From Pseudomonadota bacterium (GTDB lineage: Bacteria; Pseudomonadota; Gammaproteobacteria; Burkholderiales; Burkholderiaceae_B): a stretch of DNA of 64,000 nt. The notes below the pieces were generated by a model. That model searched no databases. It was not told the DNA's origin and saw only the letters and a program-made list of their open reading frames with translations. Made by a program: the position numbers and the translations under genes. How positions within the stretch are numbered: the stretch's first letter is position 1; every line of letters starts with the position of its first letter. Where the stretch lies: positions 248,001 through 312,000 of the forward strand of contig JAFACG010000009.1 of assembly GCA_023425645.1 (NCBI GenBank), read 5' to 3'. This document shows, piece after piece, positions 30,259 through 37,665 of this stretch.

Positions 30259-31452
30259 TCAGGATTGCGGGCGCTGGCGCAGCGAGACGGCATGGATGCC
30301 CAGGCCGCCCAGGGCCAGCAGGGCGCCCACCCAGGCTGTGGAGGTCCAGCCCAGGCCGGCCGAAACGGTCAGGCCTCCCAGCCAGGCGCCCAGCGCATTG
30401 GCCAGGTTGAAGGCGGAGTGATTCAAGGCGGCCGCCAGGGTCTGCGCGTCGCCGGCCACGTCCATCAGGCGGATCTGCAGCGCGGGGCCCAGGGCCACCA
30501 GGGTGCCGATCAGCAGGATGTTGAGCGGGCCCAGAATGGGGCTGTGCGCGGTCAGCATGAAGAGCAGCAGCACCGCGGCGGCCCAGATCAGCACCAGGCG
30601 GATGCTGCGGTCCAGGTGGCGGTCCGCATAGCGCGCACCCAGCAGATTGCCCAGCACCATGCCGGTTCCGAACAGGGCCAGCACCACGGGGATGGCGTGA
30701 ATGGACAGGCCGGCCAGTTCCATCAGCGTGGGTTTGACATAGCTGAACACCGAGAACATGCCCCCAAAGCCTATGGCGCCTATGCCCAGAGTCAGCCAGA
30801 CCTGCTTGCGCTTGAGCGCATTCAGTTCGCGCAAGGGGCTGGCCAGCTTGTTGGCCGGCATGAATGGCACGAAACGCAGAATCAGCGCCATGGTCAGCAG
30901 CGCAATGAAGCTGACGAAGGCGAAGGCGGCCTGCCAGCCCAGCCATTGCCCCAGGCTGGTGGCCAGCGGCACGCCCGCCAGGGTGGCCACGGTCAGGCCC
31001 AGCATGACGTAGGCCACCGCCTGGGCGCGCTTGTGGGCGGGCACCAGGCTGGCGGCCACCAGGGCGGCCACGCCGAAGTAGGTGCCATGGGGAAAGCCGG
31101 CCAGAAAGCGCGATACCAGCACGCTGTAATACGCAGGCGCCACGGCTGTGTACAGATTGCCGGCGGCGTAGGCGCCCATCAGGGCGATGAGCAGCCTGCG
31201 CCAGGGCCAGCGCGCGCCCAGCACCGCCAGCACAGGCGCGCCGATGACCACGCCCAGCGCATAGGCGCTGATCAGGTGGCCGGCGGTGGGAATGTCTATG
31301 CCCAGGTCCTGCGCCACATCGGGCAGCAGCCCCATGATGACGAATTCGCCCGTGCCGATGGAAAAGCCGCCCACTGCCAGAGCCAGGACGGCCAGGAACA
31401 CGTGACGACGGGACAGCCGGGCGGAACCGGCGGGAGAGGGGGCGTGGGACAT
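30259..31452 (-). CDS. MFS transporter, AraJ/drug-efflux (DHA1) type
   Basis: Major-facilitator protein of 397 residues with twelve predicted segments. The start of helix 1 (FSIGTGEFVIMGLLPDVA) and the motif-A region LGARWPWRRLLIA, plus FPHGTYFGVAALVAA and NHSAFNLANALGAWLGG, are typical of the AraJ/YdeA/PbuE group of sugar, purine or drug exporters. The substrate cannot be assigned. It is transcribed away from a 474-base AT-rich spacer. Confidence 0.86.
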   Translation of the reverse strand: MSHAPSPAGSARLSRRHVFLAVLALAVGGFSIGTGEFVIMGLLPDVAQDLGIDIPTAGHLISAYALGVVIGAPVLAVLGARWPWRRLLIALMGAYAAGNLYTAVAPAYYSVLVSRFLAGFPHGTYFGVAALVAASLVPAHKRAQAVAYVMLGLTVATLAGVPLATSLGQWLGWQAAFAFVSFIALLTMALILRFVPFMPANKLASPLRELNALKRKQVWLTLGIGAIGFGGMFSVFSYVKPTLMELAGLSIHAIPVVLALFGTGMVLGNLLGARYADRHLDRSIRLVLIWAAAVLLLFMLTAHSPILGPLNILLIGTLVALGPALQIRLMDVAGDAQTLAAALNHSAFNLANALGAWLGGLTVSAGLGWTSTAWVGALLALGGLGIHAVSLRQRPQS

Positions 31453-31679
31453 GATGAGAAATGCCGGAGGGGGCGCCGCTTGCGCTCGCAGGCGCGCGCT
31501 TCAGAGATAAAAACGCTATTGTCGCGCAGACCTCCCCCGCCTCTCAAGGGAAAACCCTAGGTTTTTGAAGATTGTTGTTTTCAAATATGAATATTATTTG
31601 TCCGTTTCGGTTTTGAAACCCTCGAGCAATACCACGATTTTTCGGCTTCTGCCATACCGGTTTCTGTAATCAACTTATG

Positions 31680-31709
31680 TGGACAATTTTTTTTCGTTTT
31701 CTATAGAAT
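31680..31709 (+). promoter_or_regulatory. Candidate promoter of the intergenic small RNA
   Basis: TGGACA (31680-31685) and TAGAAT (31704-31709) are 18 bases apart; an alternative -10 TATAGA at 31702-31707 gives 16. The spacer is T-rich. Transcription would start near 31716. Confidence 0.5.
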
Positions 31710-31715
31710 GGCGGT

Positions 31716-31795
31716 GTTGGGTATATATTTGTATCCGAACATTTTCCTGTGGTAGCTTTCCCCTGATTTCCTTTAAAGAAATCGGGGGTTTTTTT
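31716..31795 (+). ncRNA. Candidate Hfq-type small RNA, about 80 nt
   Basis: Between a promoter and a perfect intrinsic terminator, with no gene to terminate: the left neighbour points away and the right neighbour starts 130 bases later. The transcript would have a 5' hairpin (GGGTATA, 31719-31725, with TGTATCC, 31730-31736), an unpaired linker containing ATTTTCCTGTGG, then an 11-bp terminator stem (CCCCTGATTTC with GAAATCGGGGG) and seven T. This layout is typical of Hfq-bound sRNAs. The sequence matches no RNA I recognise. Structure is seen; transcription is inferred. Confidence 0.55.
31760..31795 (+). terminator. Intrinsic terminator of the sRNA candidate
   Basis: CCCCTGATTTC (31760-31770) pairs along its full length, with one G-U pair, with GAAATCGGGGG (31778-31788), followed by seven T and then ATTTTTG. 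Very strong on the plus strand. Confidence 0.85.
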
Positions 31796-31926
31796 ATTTT
31801 TGTATTATAGATGTCAATTATCAGCGAATTGACAATAACATGATCATGTACCGGCCCCGCGGAACCGGGGCGTATACTGCGCAGGGTCGCCGGGGGCGAT
31901 CCGTGCATTCCTACAAGGCGTGATCC

Positions 31927-32679
31927 ATGTTGCAGGACCCATATTTCTACCTGGCCGGCATTCCGGCCGTCTTGTTGCTGGGCATTTCCAAGGGCGGTTT
32001 CGGCGGCGGGCTGGGCGGCTTCAGCCTGCCTTTGCTGCTGTTGGTGCTGCCGCCGGTCCAGGCGGCCGCCGTGATGCTGCCTTTGTTGTGCCTGGCCGAT
32101 TTCACGGGCCTGAAGGCATATTTCGGCAAATGGGACTGGGCCAATCTGCGCATCGTCCTGCCTGGCGCGCTGCTTGGCACGGCACTGGGCTGGTGGGCCT
32201 TCGACGTTTTCAAGCCGGCGCATATCCTCTTGCTGATCGGATTGATTTCCGCATCCTACGCCGTGCTGAACATAGGCCGCTCCGCCGACGCAACCAGGCG
32301 CAGGACCGGCGTCAGCCGTTTGCGTGGATGGTTCTGGTCCGGGCTTTCCGGTTTCACCAGTTTTGTTTCCCATGCAGGCGGCCCGCCCCTGCAGATTTAC
32401 CTTTTGCCGCAGCGTCTGGACAAAGAAGTTTATATCGCCACCACCAATATCTTTTTTCTGCTGCTCAATTTGATAAAGCTGCCCCCGTATTACTGGCTGG
32501 GCCAGTTCAGCGCGGACAATCTCTGGCTTTGCCTGGTGCTGGCGCCCTGGGTGCCGCTGGGCGTGTACCTGGGGGTGTACTTGCAGCGCCGCGTGGACGC
32601 CAATACTTTTTATGGGCTGCTGCAGGGGTTCTTGCTGTTGACCGGCCTGTGGCTGATCTACAAGGGGCTGCAGGGATAG
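31927..32679 (+). CDS. TauE/SafE-family (TSUP) permease
   Basis: Inner-membrane protein of 250 residues with about eight hydrophobic segments, of the sulfite exporter TauE/SafE family. The start LLLGISKGGFGGGLG is the family signature, repeated in weaker form at SGFTSFVSHAGGPPLQIY, the hallmark of the inverted TSUP repeat. Members move sulfite, sulfoacetate or other sulfur anions; the substrate here is unknown. AAGGCGTGATCC precedes the ATG. It ends 48 bases before the amidase gene, so the two may be co-transcribed. Confidence 0.88.
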   Translation: MLQDPYFYLAGIPAVLLLGISKGGFGGGLGGFSLPLLLLVLPPVQAAAVMLPLLCLADFTGLKAYFGKWDWANLRIVLPGALLGTALGWWAFDVFKPAHILLLIGLISASYAVLNIGRSADATRRRTGVSRLRGWFWSGLSGFTSFVSHAGGPPLQIYLLPQRLDKEVYIATTNIFFLLLNLIKLPPYYWLGQFSADNLWLCLVLAPWVPLGVYLGVYLQRRVDANTFYGLLQGFLLLTGLWLIYKGLQG

Positions 32680-32727
32680 GCAGGACGGCGCTAGAATGGT
32701 CCTCGCGGCAGAACACAGGAGAGCACC

Positions 32728-33516
32728 ATGAAAGTTGCATTGGGCCAGTTGGCCGTATCCAAGGATGTCCAGGAAAACCTGGCCAGTTGCCTGGGCCTGA
32801 TCGAGCAGGCCACGCGTGCCGGCGCCCATCTGCTGGTGCTGCCCGAAGGCGTGCTGGCTCGCAACGTGGCCGACCCCGAACTGGTGCTCAAGGCCGCCCA
32901 ACCCCTGGACGGCGACTTCGTCACGCGCCTGAGCGCGGCCACCCGCGATACGGATCTGACCGTCGTGTTCTGCATCCATACCCCGGCCGTCGAAGGCAAG
33001 GTCTGGAATACCCTGTTCGTGCTGCGCGATGGCCAGGTGCTGGCCCATTATCACAAGCTGCACCTGTACGACGCATTTTCCGTCAAGGAGTCCACCTATG
33101 TGCAGCCCGGCGAGGACATTCCGGCCCTGATCGAGGTTGCCGGCCTGAAAGTGGGCCTGATGACCTGCTACGACCTGCGTTTTCCGGAACTGGCCCGGCG
33201 CTTGAGCGTCGACGGCGCCCAGGTGCTGGTCGCACCCTCGGCATGGCTCAAGGGCCCCTTGAAGGAACATCACTGGCGCGTGCTGACCACGGCGCGCGCC
33301 CTGGAGAACACCGCCTACATGGTGGCGGTCGGCGAATGCGGCGAACGCAATATAGGCCAGAGCCTGGTCGTGGATCCGCTGGGCGTGATCGTGGCGCAGG
33401 CGGCCGAGGCGCCTGCGCTTTTGCTGGTGGAGCTGGATCGCGAACGGCTGGCCTATGCGCGGCGCATCCTGCCGGTGCTGGACAACCGGCGCTTCGCCTC
33501 GCCGCAGCTGGCCTAA
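32728..33516 (+). CDS. Deaminated glutathione amidase (YbeM/Nit1 type)
   Basis: Nitrilase-superfamily amidase of 262 residues. The catalytic triad is visible: E40 in VLPEGVLARN, K110 in HYHKLHLYDAF and C147 in GLMTCYDLRFPE. The segments APSAWLKGPLKEHHW, VGECGERNIGQS and the ending PVLDNRRFASPQL follow E. coli YbeM closely; that enzyme repairs glutathione deaminated by transaminases. A GGAG site precedes the ATG. It converges with alkB with one base between their stop codons. Confidence 0.88.
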   Translation: MKVALGQLAVSKDVQENLASCLGLIEQATRAGAHLLVLPEGVLARNVADPELVLKAAQPLDGDFVTRLSAATRDTDLTVVFCIHTPAVEGKVWNTLFVLRDGQVLAHYHKLHLYDAFSVKESTYVQPGEDIPALIEVAGLKVGLMTCYDLRFPELARRLSVDGAQVLVAPSAWLKGPLKEHHWRVLTTARALENTAYMVAVGECGERNIGQSLVVDPLGVIVAQAAEAPALLLVELDRERLAYARRILPVLDNRRFASPQLA

Positions 33517-33517
33517 T

Positions 33518-34165
33518 TCAGGCGGCGCGCCGGAACGTCAGGTTGACGCGGAACTCGCCCCAGTCCGGATGGGGCGGTCCCGCCAGCCGGCGCACGCCGT
33601 GGTATTTCATCCTGTCCGGCCCCCACCAGATCAGCACATCGCCGTGGCGCAGCCGTATCGTGCGCACCGGGTCCGCGCGCCGCAGGCCGCCCCACAGGAA
33701 CAGGGCCTCCCGGCCCAGCGACACCGACACGATGGGCTGGGTCAGGTCCCGTTCGTTGCGGTCCTGGTGCAGCGACATGCGGGCCTGGGCGTCGTAGCGA
33801 TTCATCAGGCAGGTGTCTGGCTGGAAGTCCGCCAGCGCGGCGTGAGCGCAGGCTTCGCGCACCAGTTCCCGGAACAGCTCGGGCATGGGCGGCCAGGCTT
33901 GCCCGGTCAGGGGGTCGAGCGCCGTGTAGCGGTAGCCGCGATCGTCCGTTATCCAGCCCAGGCGGCCACAACTGGTCTGGGCGGCGGACATGAGCTGGCC
34001 GGAAGGCACCCGCATGTGCCGCCATGGCGACAGGGCGGTCAGCGCCTCGATTTCCTGGCGCAGCGCCCGCCCGCGCGCGGCCGCCATGCCGGGCAGGGCG
34101 ATCAGGCCGGCATCCAGGCGCAAAGGCGGCTCCGGCAGGGATTCGAAGAGCGACAAGCTGGACAT
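33518..34165 (-). CDS. alkB: AlkB-family alpha-ketoglutarate-dependent dioxygenase
   Basis: DNA/RNA dealkylation enzyme of 215 residues that removes 1-methyladenine and 3-methylcytosine damage oxidatively. The Fe(II) ligands are H133 and D135 (SLHQDRNE) and H189 (MKYHGVRR), and the 2-oxoglutarate-binding arginines R206 and R212 lie in FRVNLTFRR. LMNRYDAQARM and FLWGGLRR match E. coli AlkB. The ATG at 34165 gives a normal N-terminus; an ATG 18 codons upstream is possible. No ada gene is adjacent. Confidence 0.93.
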   Translation of the reverse strand: MSSLSLFESLPEPPLRLDAGLIALPGMAAARGRALRQEIEALTALSPWRHMRVPSGQLMSAAQTSCGRLGWITDDRGYRYTALDPLTGQAWPPMPELFRELVREACAHAALADFQPDTCLMNRYDAQARMSLHQDRNERDLTQPIVSVSLGREALFLWGGLRRADPVRTIRLRHGDVLIWWGPDRMKYHGVRRLAGPPHPDWGEFRVNLTFRRAA

Positions 34166-34248
34166 GGGTGATGGGAGAAACCGGGAGGATGACGGTATAG
34201 TAAACGGGATTGCCTTCATGTTCCGGTTATGTTCAAGGAGAGACGCCC

Positions 34249-35115
34249 ATGGTGGAACTCGTCATCAATCAGCGACAGCACAGCATCGGCGCTTTCGAGG
34301 TAGGGCGCGTGCTGCCTTTTCGCCAGCGCCGCATGGTGGGCCCCTTCATTTTCTTCGACCGCATGGGACCGCAGGAACTGGCCGGGCCCATCGGGCGCGA
34401 GGCCGACGTGCGCCCGCATCCTCATATCGGCCTGTCCACCGTGACCTATCTGTTCGAAGGCACCATCACCCACAGGGACAGTCTGGGGGTGGAGCAGGAC
34501 ATCACGCCCGGCGCCCTGAACTGGATGACGGCCGGCTCGGGCATCAGCCATTCGGAGCGTTTTGACCAGATGCGCCAGCAGGGCGGACGCATGGACGGCA
34601 TCCAGGCCTGGGTGGCGCTGCCGGAAGACAAGGAGGAGCAGGAACCGGACTTCGTCCATTATTCGGCCCAGCAACTGCCCTTGATCAGCGAAACGGGGCT
34701 GCAAGGGCGGTTGATCGCCGGCGCGGCCCTGGGGCTGACCAGTCCCGTGCATGTGGATTCGCCTCTGTTCTATATCGAGCTGCGCGCCCAGGCCGGGCAA
34801 TCCGTGCCCCTGCCCGGCGGTCACGAGGAGCGCGCCATCTATATCTGCGGCGGCGGCCTGGAGGTGGCCGGCCAGCGCTACGAGGCCGGCCAGATGGTGG
34901 TGTTCGCCAAGGGCGATGCGCCGCGCATCCTGGCCTTCCAGGACAGTCACCTGATGCTGTTGGGCGGCGAGCCCCTGGGGCCGCGTCACATCTGGTGGAA
35001 CTTCGTATCTTCGCACAAGGAGCGCATCGAACAGGCCAAGGATGACTGGCAGAACGGCCGCATCACGCTGCCGCCGCTGGATAACCAGGACTTCATCCCC
35101 TTGCCGGAGTATTGA
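34249..35115 (+). CDS. Pirin family protein
   Basis: Bicupin protein of 288 residues. The N-terminal metal-binding cupin contains RPHPHIGLSTVTYLFEG and MTAGSGISHSERF, the pirin signatures with His/Glu ligands; the C-terminal Pirin_C domain follows. Bacterial pirins have quercetinase or redox-sensing roles, and the activity here is not predictable. The ATG at 34249 follows AAGGAG. The gene starts 84 bases from alkB, divergently. Confidence 0.9.
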   Translation: MVELVINQRQHSIGAFEVGRVLPFRQRRMVGPFIFFDRMGPQELAGPIGREADVRPHPHIGLSTVTYLFEGTITHRDSLGVEQDITPGALNWMTAGSGISHSERFDQMRQQGGRMDGIQAWVALPEDKEEQEPDFVHYSAQQLPLISETGLQGRLIAGAALGLTSPVHVDSPLFYIELRAQAGQSVPLPGGHEERAIYICGGGLEVAGQRYEAGQMVVFAKGDAPRILAFQDSHLMLLGGEPLGPRHIWWNFVSSHKERIEQAKDDWQNGRITLPPLDNQDFIPLPEY

Positions 35116-35413
35116 ACGCGGACGCTGCCGATACGCCATCCGGCGCCATAAAAAAAGGCCCTGGATCAATGCCAGGGCCGGGAAAGGCTTGCACGTCAGG
35201 ACTGGTGGATTTGCCTGTGTCTGCAAGTAGCGGCAGAACGGTTTTTTAATGTGACGGCAAGCCAGGCGGAGCGGCAGGGCCGCTCACGCTCTATAAGGGG
35301 GCGATTGTACGTAGAGATGGCGCCCCGCCGGGCCAAGACCTGTCTTCGAGCAGGGCTATTGGGGCGCACGACGGTTCAGCCCGGCGCCCGCCGCGTGCCG
35401 CCTTTGCAGCCCA
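35116..35413. other. Intergenic region between pirin and GST genes
   Basis: About 300 bases without a supported gene. It holds a minus-strand terminator at 35150-35179. The 230 bases between the GST stop and that terminator form a long 3' untranslated region or an unrecognised small transcript; no convincing promoter was found for the latter. Reading frames crossing it are GC-driven shadows. Confidence 0.4.
35150..35179 (-). terminator. Rho-independent terminator of the GST transcript
   Basis: Read on the minus strand, GGCCCTGG pairs with CCAGGGCC around a 7-nt loop and is followed by seven T. On the plus strand there is no T run, so it serves minus-strand transcription. Confidence 0.85.
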
Positions 35414-36121
35414 TCAGTCGCGGGCCGGTATGTTCAGCCCGCGCTGAACGGCGGGGCGCTGCACGAAGGCCTGCAGGACCCTGGCCACATTGTCGAATTG
35501 CTCGAATTGCACCAGTTCCCTGGCTTCGTAGAAGCCGATCAGATTGCGCACCCAGGGGAACAGGGCGATGTCGACAATGGAATAGTCCCGGCCCATCATC
35601 CACTCCTTGCCCTGTAGGTGCCGGTCCATGACGCCCAGCAGGCGGCGGGACTCGGCCACATAGCGGTCGCGCGGCCGCTTGTCTTCATAGTCCTTGCCGG
35701 CGAACTTATGGAAAAAGCCCAACTGACCGAACATGGGGCCGACTCCGCCCATCTGGAACATCAGCCATTGCAAGGCCTCGTAGCGCAGGGCCGGATCTTC
35801 GGGCATCAATTGGCCCGTCTTGTCGGCCAGGTAGACCAGGATGGCGCCTGACTCGAACAGTGCCAAGGGTCGCCCGCCCGGCCCGTCCGGGTCCAGGATG
35901 GCGGGGATCTTGTTGTTCGCGCTCAGCGAAATGAATTCAGGGCTCAGCTGCTCGTTGCGCTCGAAGCTGACCAGGTGCGGTTCGTAGGGCAGGCCTGTTT
36001 CTTCCAGCATGATGGACACCTTGACGCCATTGGGCGTGGGCAGGGAGTACAGCTGCAGGCGCTCGGGATGCCGGGCGGGCCACTTGCGGGTGATGGGGAA
36101 CGAGGACAGGTCTGTAGTCAT
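35414..36121 (-). CDS. Glutathione S-transferase family protein (YfcG/YghU-like)
   Basis: GST-fold protein of 235 residues. The N-terminal thioredoxin-like domain has LYSLPTPNGVKVSIMLEE, NNKIPAILDPDGPGG and LFESGAILVYLADKTG; the helical C-terminal domain includes MGRDYSIVDIALFPWV. The TPNG motif and these segments are typical of the nu-class disulfide-bond oxidoreductases YfcG and YghU, which reduce disulfides with glutathione. It has its own terminator about 235 bases downstream. Confidence 0.9.
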   Translation of the reverse strand: MTTDLSSFPITRKWPARHPERLQLYSLPTPNGVKVSIMLEETGLPYEPHLVSFERNEQLSPEFISLSANNKIPAILDPDGPGGRPLALFESGAILVYLADKTGQLMPEDPALRYEALQWLMFQMGGVGPMFGQLGFFHKFAGKDYEDKRPRDRYVAESRRLLGVMDRHLQGKEWMMGRDYSIVDIALFPWVRNLIGFYEARELVQFEQFDNVARVLQAFVQRPAVQRGLNIPARD

Positions 36122-36173
36122 GGTTTTCTTGCCGATGGCGTGAATGAGACCTGCCTATAGTAGCAAGCCTTGC

Positions 36174-36515
36174 TCATTGCGGCGCGGGCGCGGGACGCTG
36201 CGGGAAGGCGGACCGGCCGAACTGGCTGCCCATGCGGTTGCCCAGCGTGGCCGGGGTGGGCATGCCCAGCGAGTTGGGTGCCTGCAACACCTGCTGTTCG
36301 GACCGGGGCAGGGCGGGAGGGCGCTTGGACCCTTCGGGCGACAGGCGCTGCTGCAAGCACTCGTACGAGGGCGTGCGCTGGCCGTTGACCTCCACTTCCA
36401 CACAGCTCTCCGGGCCGCGGACCGGCTCCGGGGCTTGCGCCCAGGCGCTTGCGCCGATCAGGAGCAGGCATGGCCCCGGGCTGCGCAGCAGCATGTTCAT
36501 AACACCAGTTCTCAT
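36174..36515 (-). CDS. Small secreted protein of unknown function
   Basis: Protein of 113 residues with a clear signal peptide (hydrophobic CLLLIGASAWAQA, cleavage after AQA) and a short mature part rich in Pro, Arg and Gln. Two cysteines in ESCVEVEVNGQRTPSYECL could form a disulfide. I recognise no family. ATG codons at 36515 and 36500 are both usable; the first has AAGG at a fair distance. It ends 52 bases from the GST gene, and an AT-rich region lies upstream. Confidence 0.6.
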   Translation of the reverse strand: MRTGVMNMLLRSPGPCLLLIGASAWAQAPEPVRGPESCVEVEVNGQRTPSYECLQQRLSPEGSKRPPALPRSEQQVLQAPNSLGMPTPATLGNRMGSQFGRSAFPQRPAPAPQ

Positions 36516-36890
36516 TGGTTCATACCTTGAAAAAGACCGCCGACAAAATGTTCGGGAACTTAATTAACAGAACTGAAAAATTAATCCAATAGGATGCTGG
36601 ATTGTTTCCAGGCGAAATTTTCGCTTATTCATGCTGTTTTGTTGGTCTGTTCTTACTTTAACTTTCTTTTATTTCAGGAATCTGACGGCTTGCTTTTGCG
36701 GCAAACCTTGCCGTGTGAATAGCGAGGTTTGCGCAAAGACCGGCCCAACGCGGCTCTGGAAGCGCTTTCGTATCGGGGCGAAGAAGTTGCGGCCGAAAGG
36801 CCGGGGTGCTTTACCTGTACCTTGTCGAACACCGGCTTTGCTTCGTCCCGCCCGGGCAGGACGAAGGCTTTTACATCATTGGGCTTTGTC
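36516..36890. other. AT-rich intergenic region with repeat copy C
   Basis: 375 bases. The first 200 are strongly AT-rich (for example AACTTAATTAACAG, TTACTTTAACTTTC) and probably hold promoters for the flanking divergent genes. The rest is GC-rich and contains repeat copy C. A reading frame of 87 codons from 36631 runs straight through the repeat and is not supported. Confidence 0.5.
36728..36815 (+). repeat. Dispersed intergenic palindromic repeat, copy C
   Basis: TTTGCGCAAAG (36728-36738) precedes a core at 36752-36815 with GGAAGCGCTTTCGTATCGG, GGCGAAGAAGTTGC and the hairpin GGCCGAAAGGCC. It aligns with copies A and D. Unlike those it is not directly downstream of a plus-strand gene but upstream of the Phd/transposase fusion. 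Confidence 0.7.
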
Positions 36891-37475
36891 ATGAATAAAA
36901 AATTGAAACGGGTGTCCATGCAGGAGCTGGACACCCGCCTGTCGAAGATCGTCGATGAGGCCCGGGACCATCCCGTGGCGGTCACGCGCTACAACGCTCC
37001 CTGGGTGTGGATCGTGTCGCACAACGTCTGGGTGGACATTGAAAAACTCAAGAGCGTGGTGCCGGAGGGCCATCCCCTGGCGGAGGTGCGCCGCCTGACC
37101 GATGCGGACATCCAGGCCAGCGCGCCATTGCTGGGCGATACAGCCGGCTCGTACGACACCTACATGCCCGCGCCGGCCATATTCCGCTGCCTGATGCTGC
37201 AAGTGCTGTTCTCGCTGGGTTCGGCCGACCGGGTCTATGACGAACTGCGCTTCAACCTGTTGTACCGCTGGTTCATCGGCATAGAGACTTTCCGCGAGCC
37301 GCTCGATAGCCGCGAACAGTTGCGTGAGCGCCTGGCCGCCATGCGGGGCCGGTCCTCGGCCCTGGACCTGCTGGGCCGTTGCCTGGAGGCCGTGCGTCAG
37401 TCCGCCCATGCGCGGGAGTTTCAGATCGACGAGCAGGCCCTGCTCGAGTGGCAGCGCCAGTTCCCCAATCCCTAA
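36891..37475 (+). CDS. Phd/YefM antitoxin-like domain fused to a transposase N-terminal domain
   Basis: Protein of 194 residues with an unusual architecture. Residues 6-55 (VSMQELDTRLSKIVDEARDH, then VAVTRYNAPWVWIVSH) resemble a Phd/YefM antitoxin. Residues 60-150 (GHPLAEVRRL, APAIFRCLMLQVLFSLGSAD, DELRFNLLYRWFIGIE, SREQLRERL) follow the N-terminal helical domain (DUF772) of IS5-superfamily transposases. The catalytic DDE domain is absent; the last 45 residues are not recognised. No toxin gene is adjacent. The frame is open and ends before a symmetrical terminator. The ribosome site is weak. It may be a domesticated DNA-binding protein or an IS remnant. Confidence 0.65.
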   Translation: MNKKLKRVSMQELDTRLSKIVDEARDHPVAVTRYNAPWVWIVSHNVWVDIEKLKSVVPEGHPLAEVRRLTDADIQASAPLLGDTAGSYDTYMPAPAIFRCLMLQVLFSLGSADRVYDELRFNLLYRWFIGIETFREPLDSREQLRERLAAMRGRSSALDLLGRCLEAVRQSAHAREFQIDEQALLEWQRQFPNP

Positions 37476-37528
37476 ATGAATTTTTAAGTTAAAGAATTAT
37501 AAAAATAAAGCAAAAATAATTCCCGATT

Positions 37529-37551
37529 AAAAAAAGCTCCCGAGCTTTTTT
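37529..37551. terminator. Symmetrical A/T-flanked terminator hairpin
   Basis: AAAAAAGCTC-CC-GAGCTTTTTT is a short perfect stem flanked by A and T runs, so it could stop transcription from both directions. It separates the fusion gene from the TpsB gene in a strongly AT-rich 190-base gap. Confidence 0.75.
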
Positions 37552-37665
37552 AATAAGGCGGAAGCATTGGCTTATTAAAATTTCTTTTTGTTTGGGCTGG
37601 AAACGAGATATTCCCGAAAATCGGGTCCGGCGCCGATATCGATATTCCCTTACCGAGTCTCATCC

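Larger units (their letters stand above)
31453..31926. other. AT-rich intergenic region, 474 bases
   Basis: Gene-free and much more AT-rich than its surroundings. It contains a complete promoter-hairpin-terminator arrangement on the plus strand (annotated separately as an sRNA candidate), and further down a TTGACA at about 31831 and a GC hairpin (CCGGCCCCGCGGAACCGGGG) just before the TSUP gene. No open reading frame of note is present on either strand. Confidence 0.6.

Noticed and set aside
35251..35631. 126-codon plus-strand frame between pirin and GST
   Set aside because: It overlaps the end of the GST gene in antisense, is Arg/Pro/Ala-rich and has no ribosome site.
36631..36894. 87-codon frame through the AT-rich region and repeat C
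   Set aside because: It reads across the dispersed repeat, has no ribosome site and overlaps the better-supported fusion gene start.
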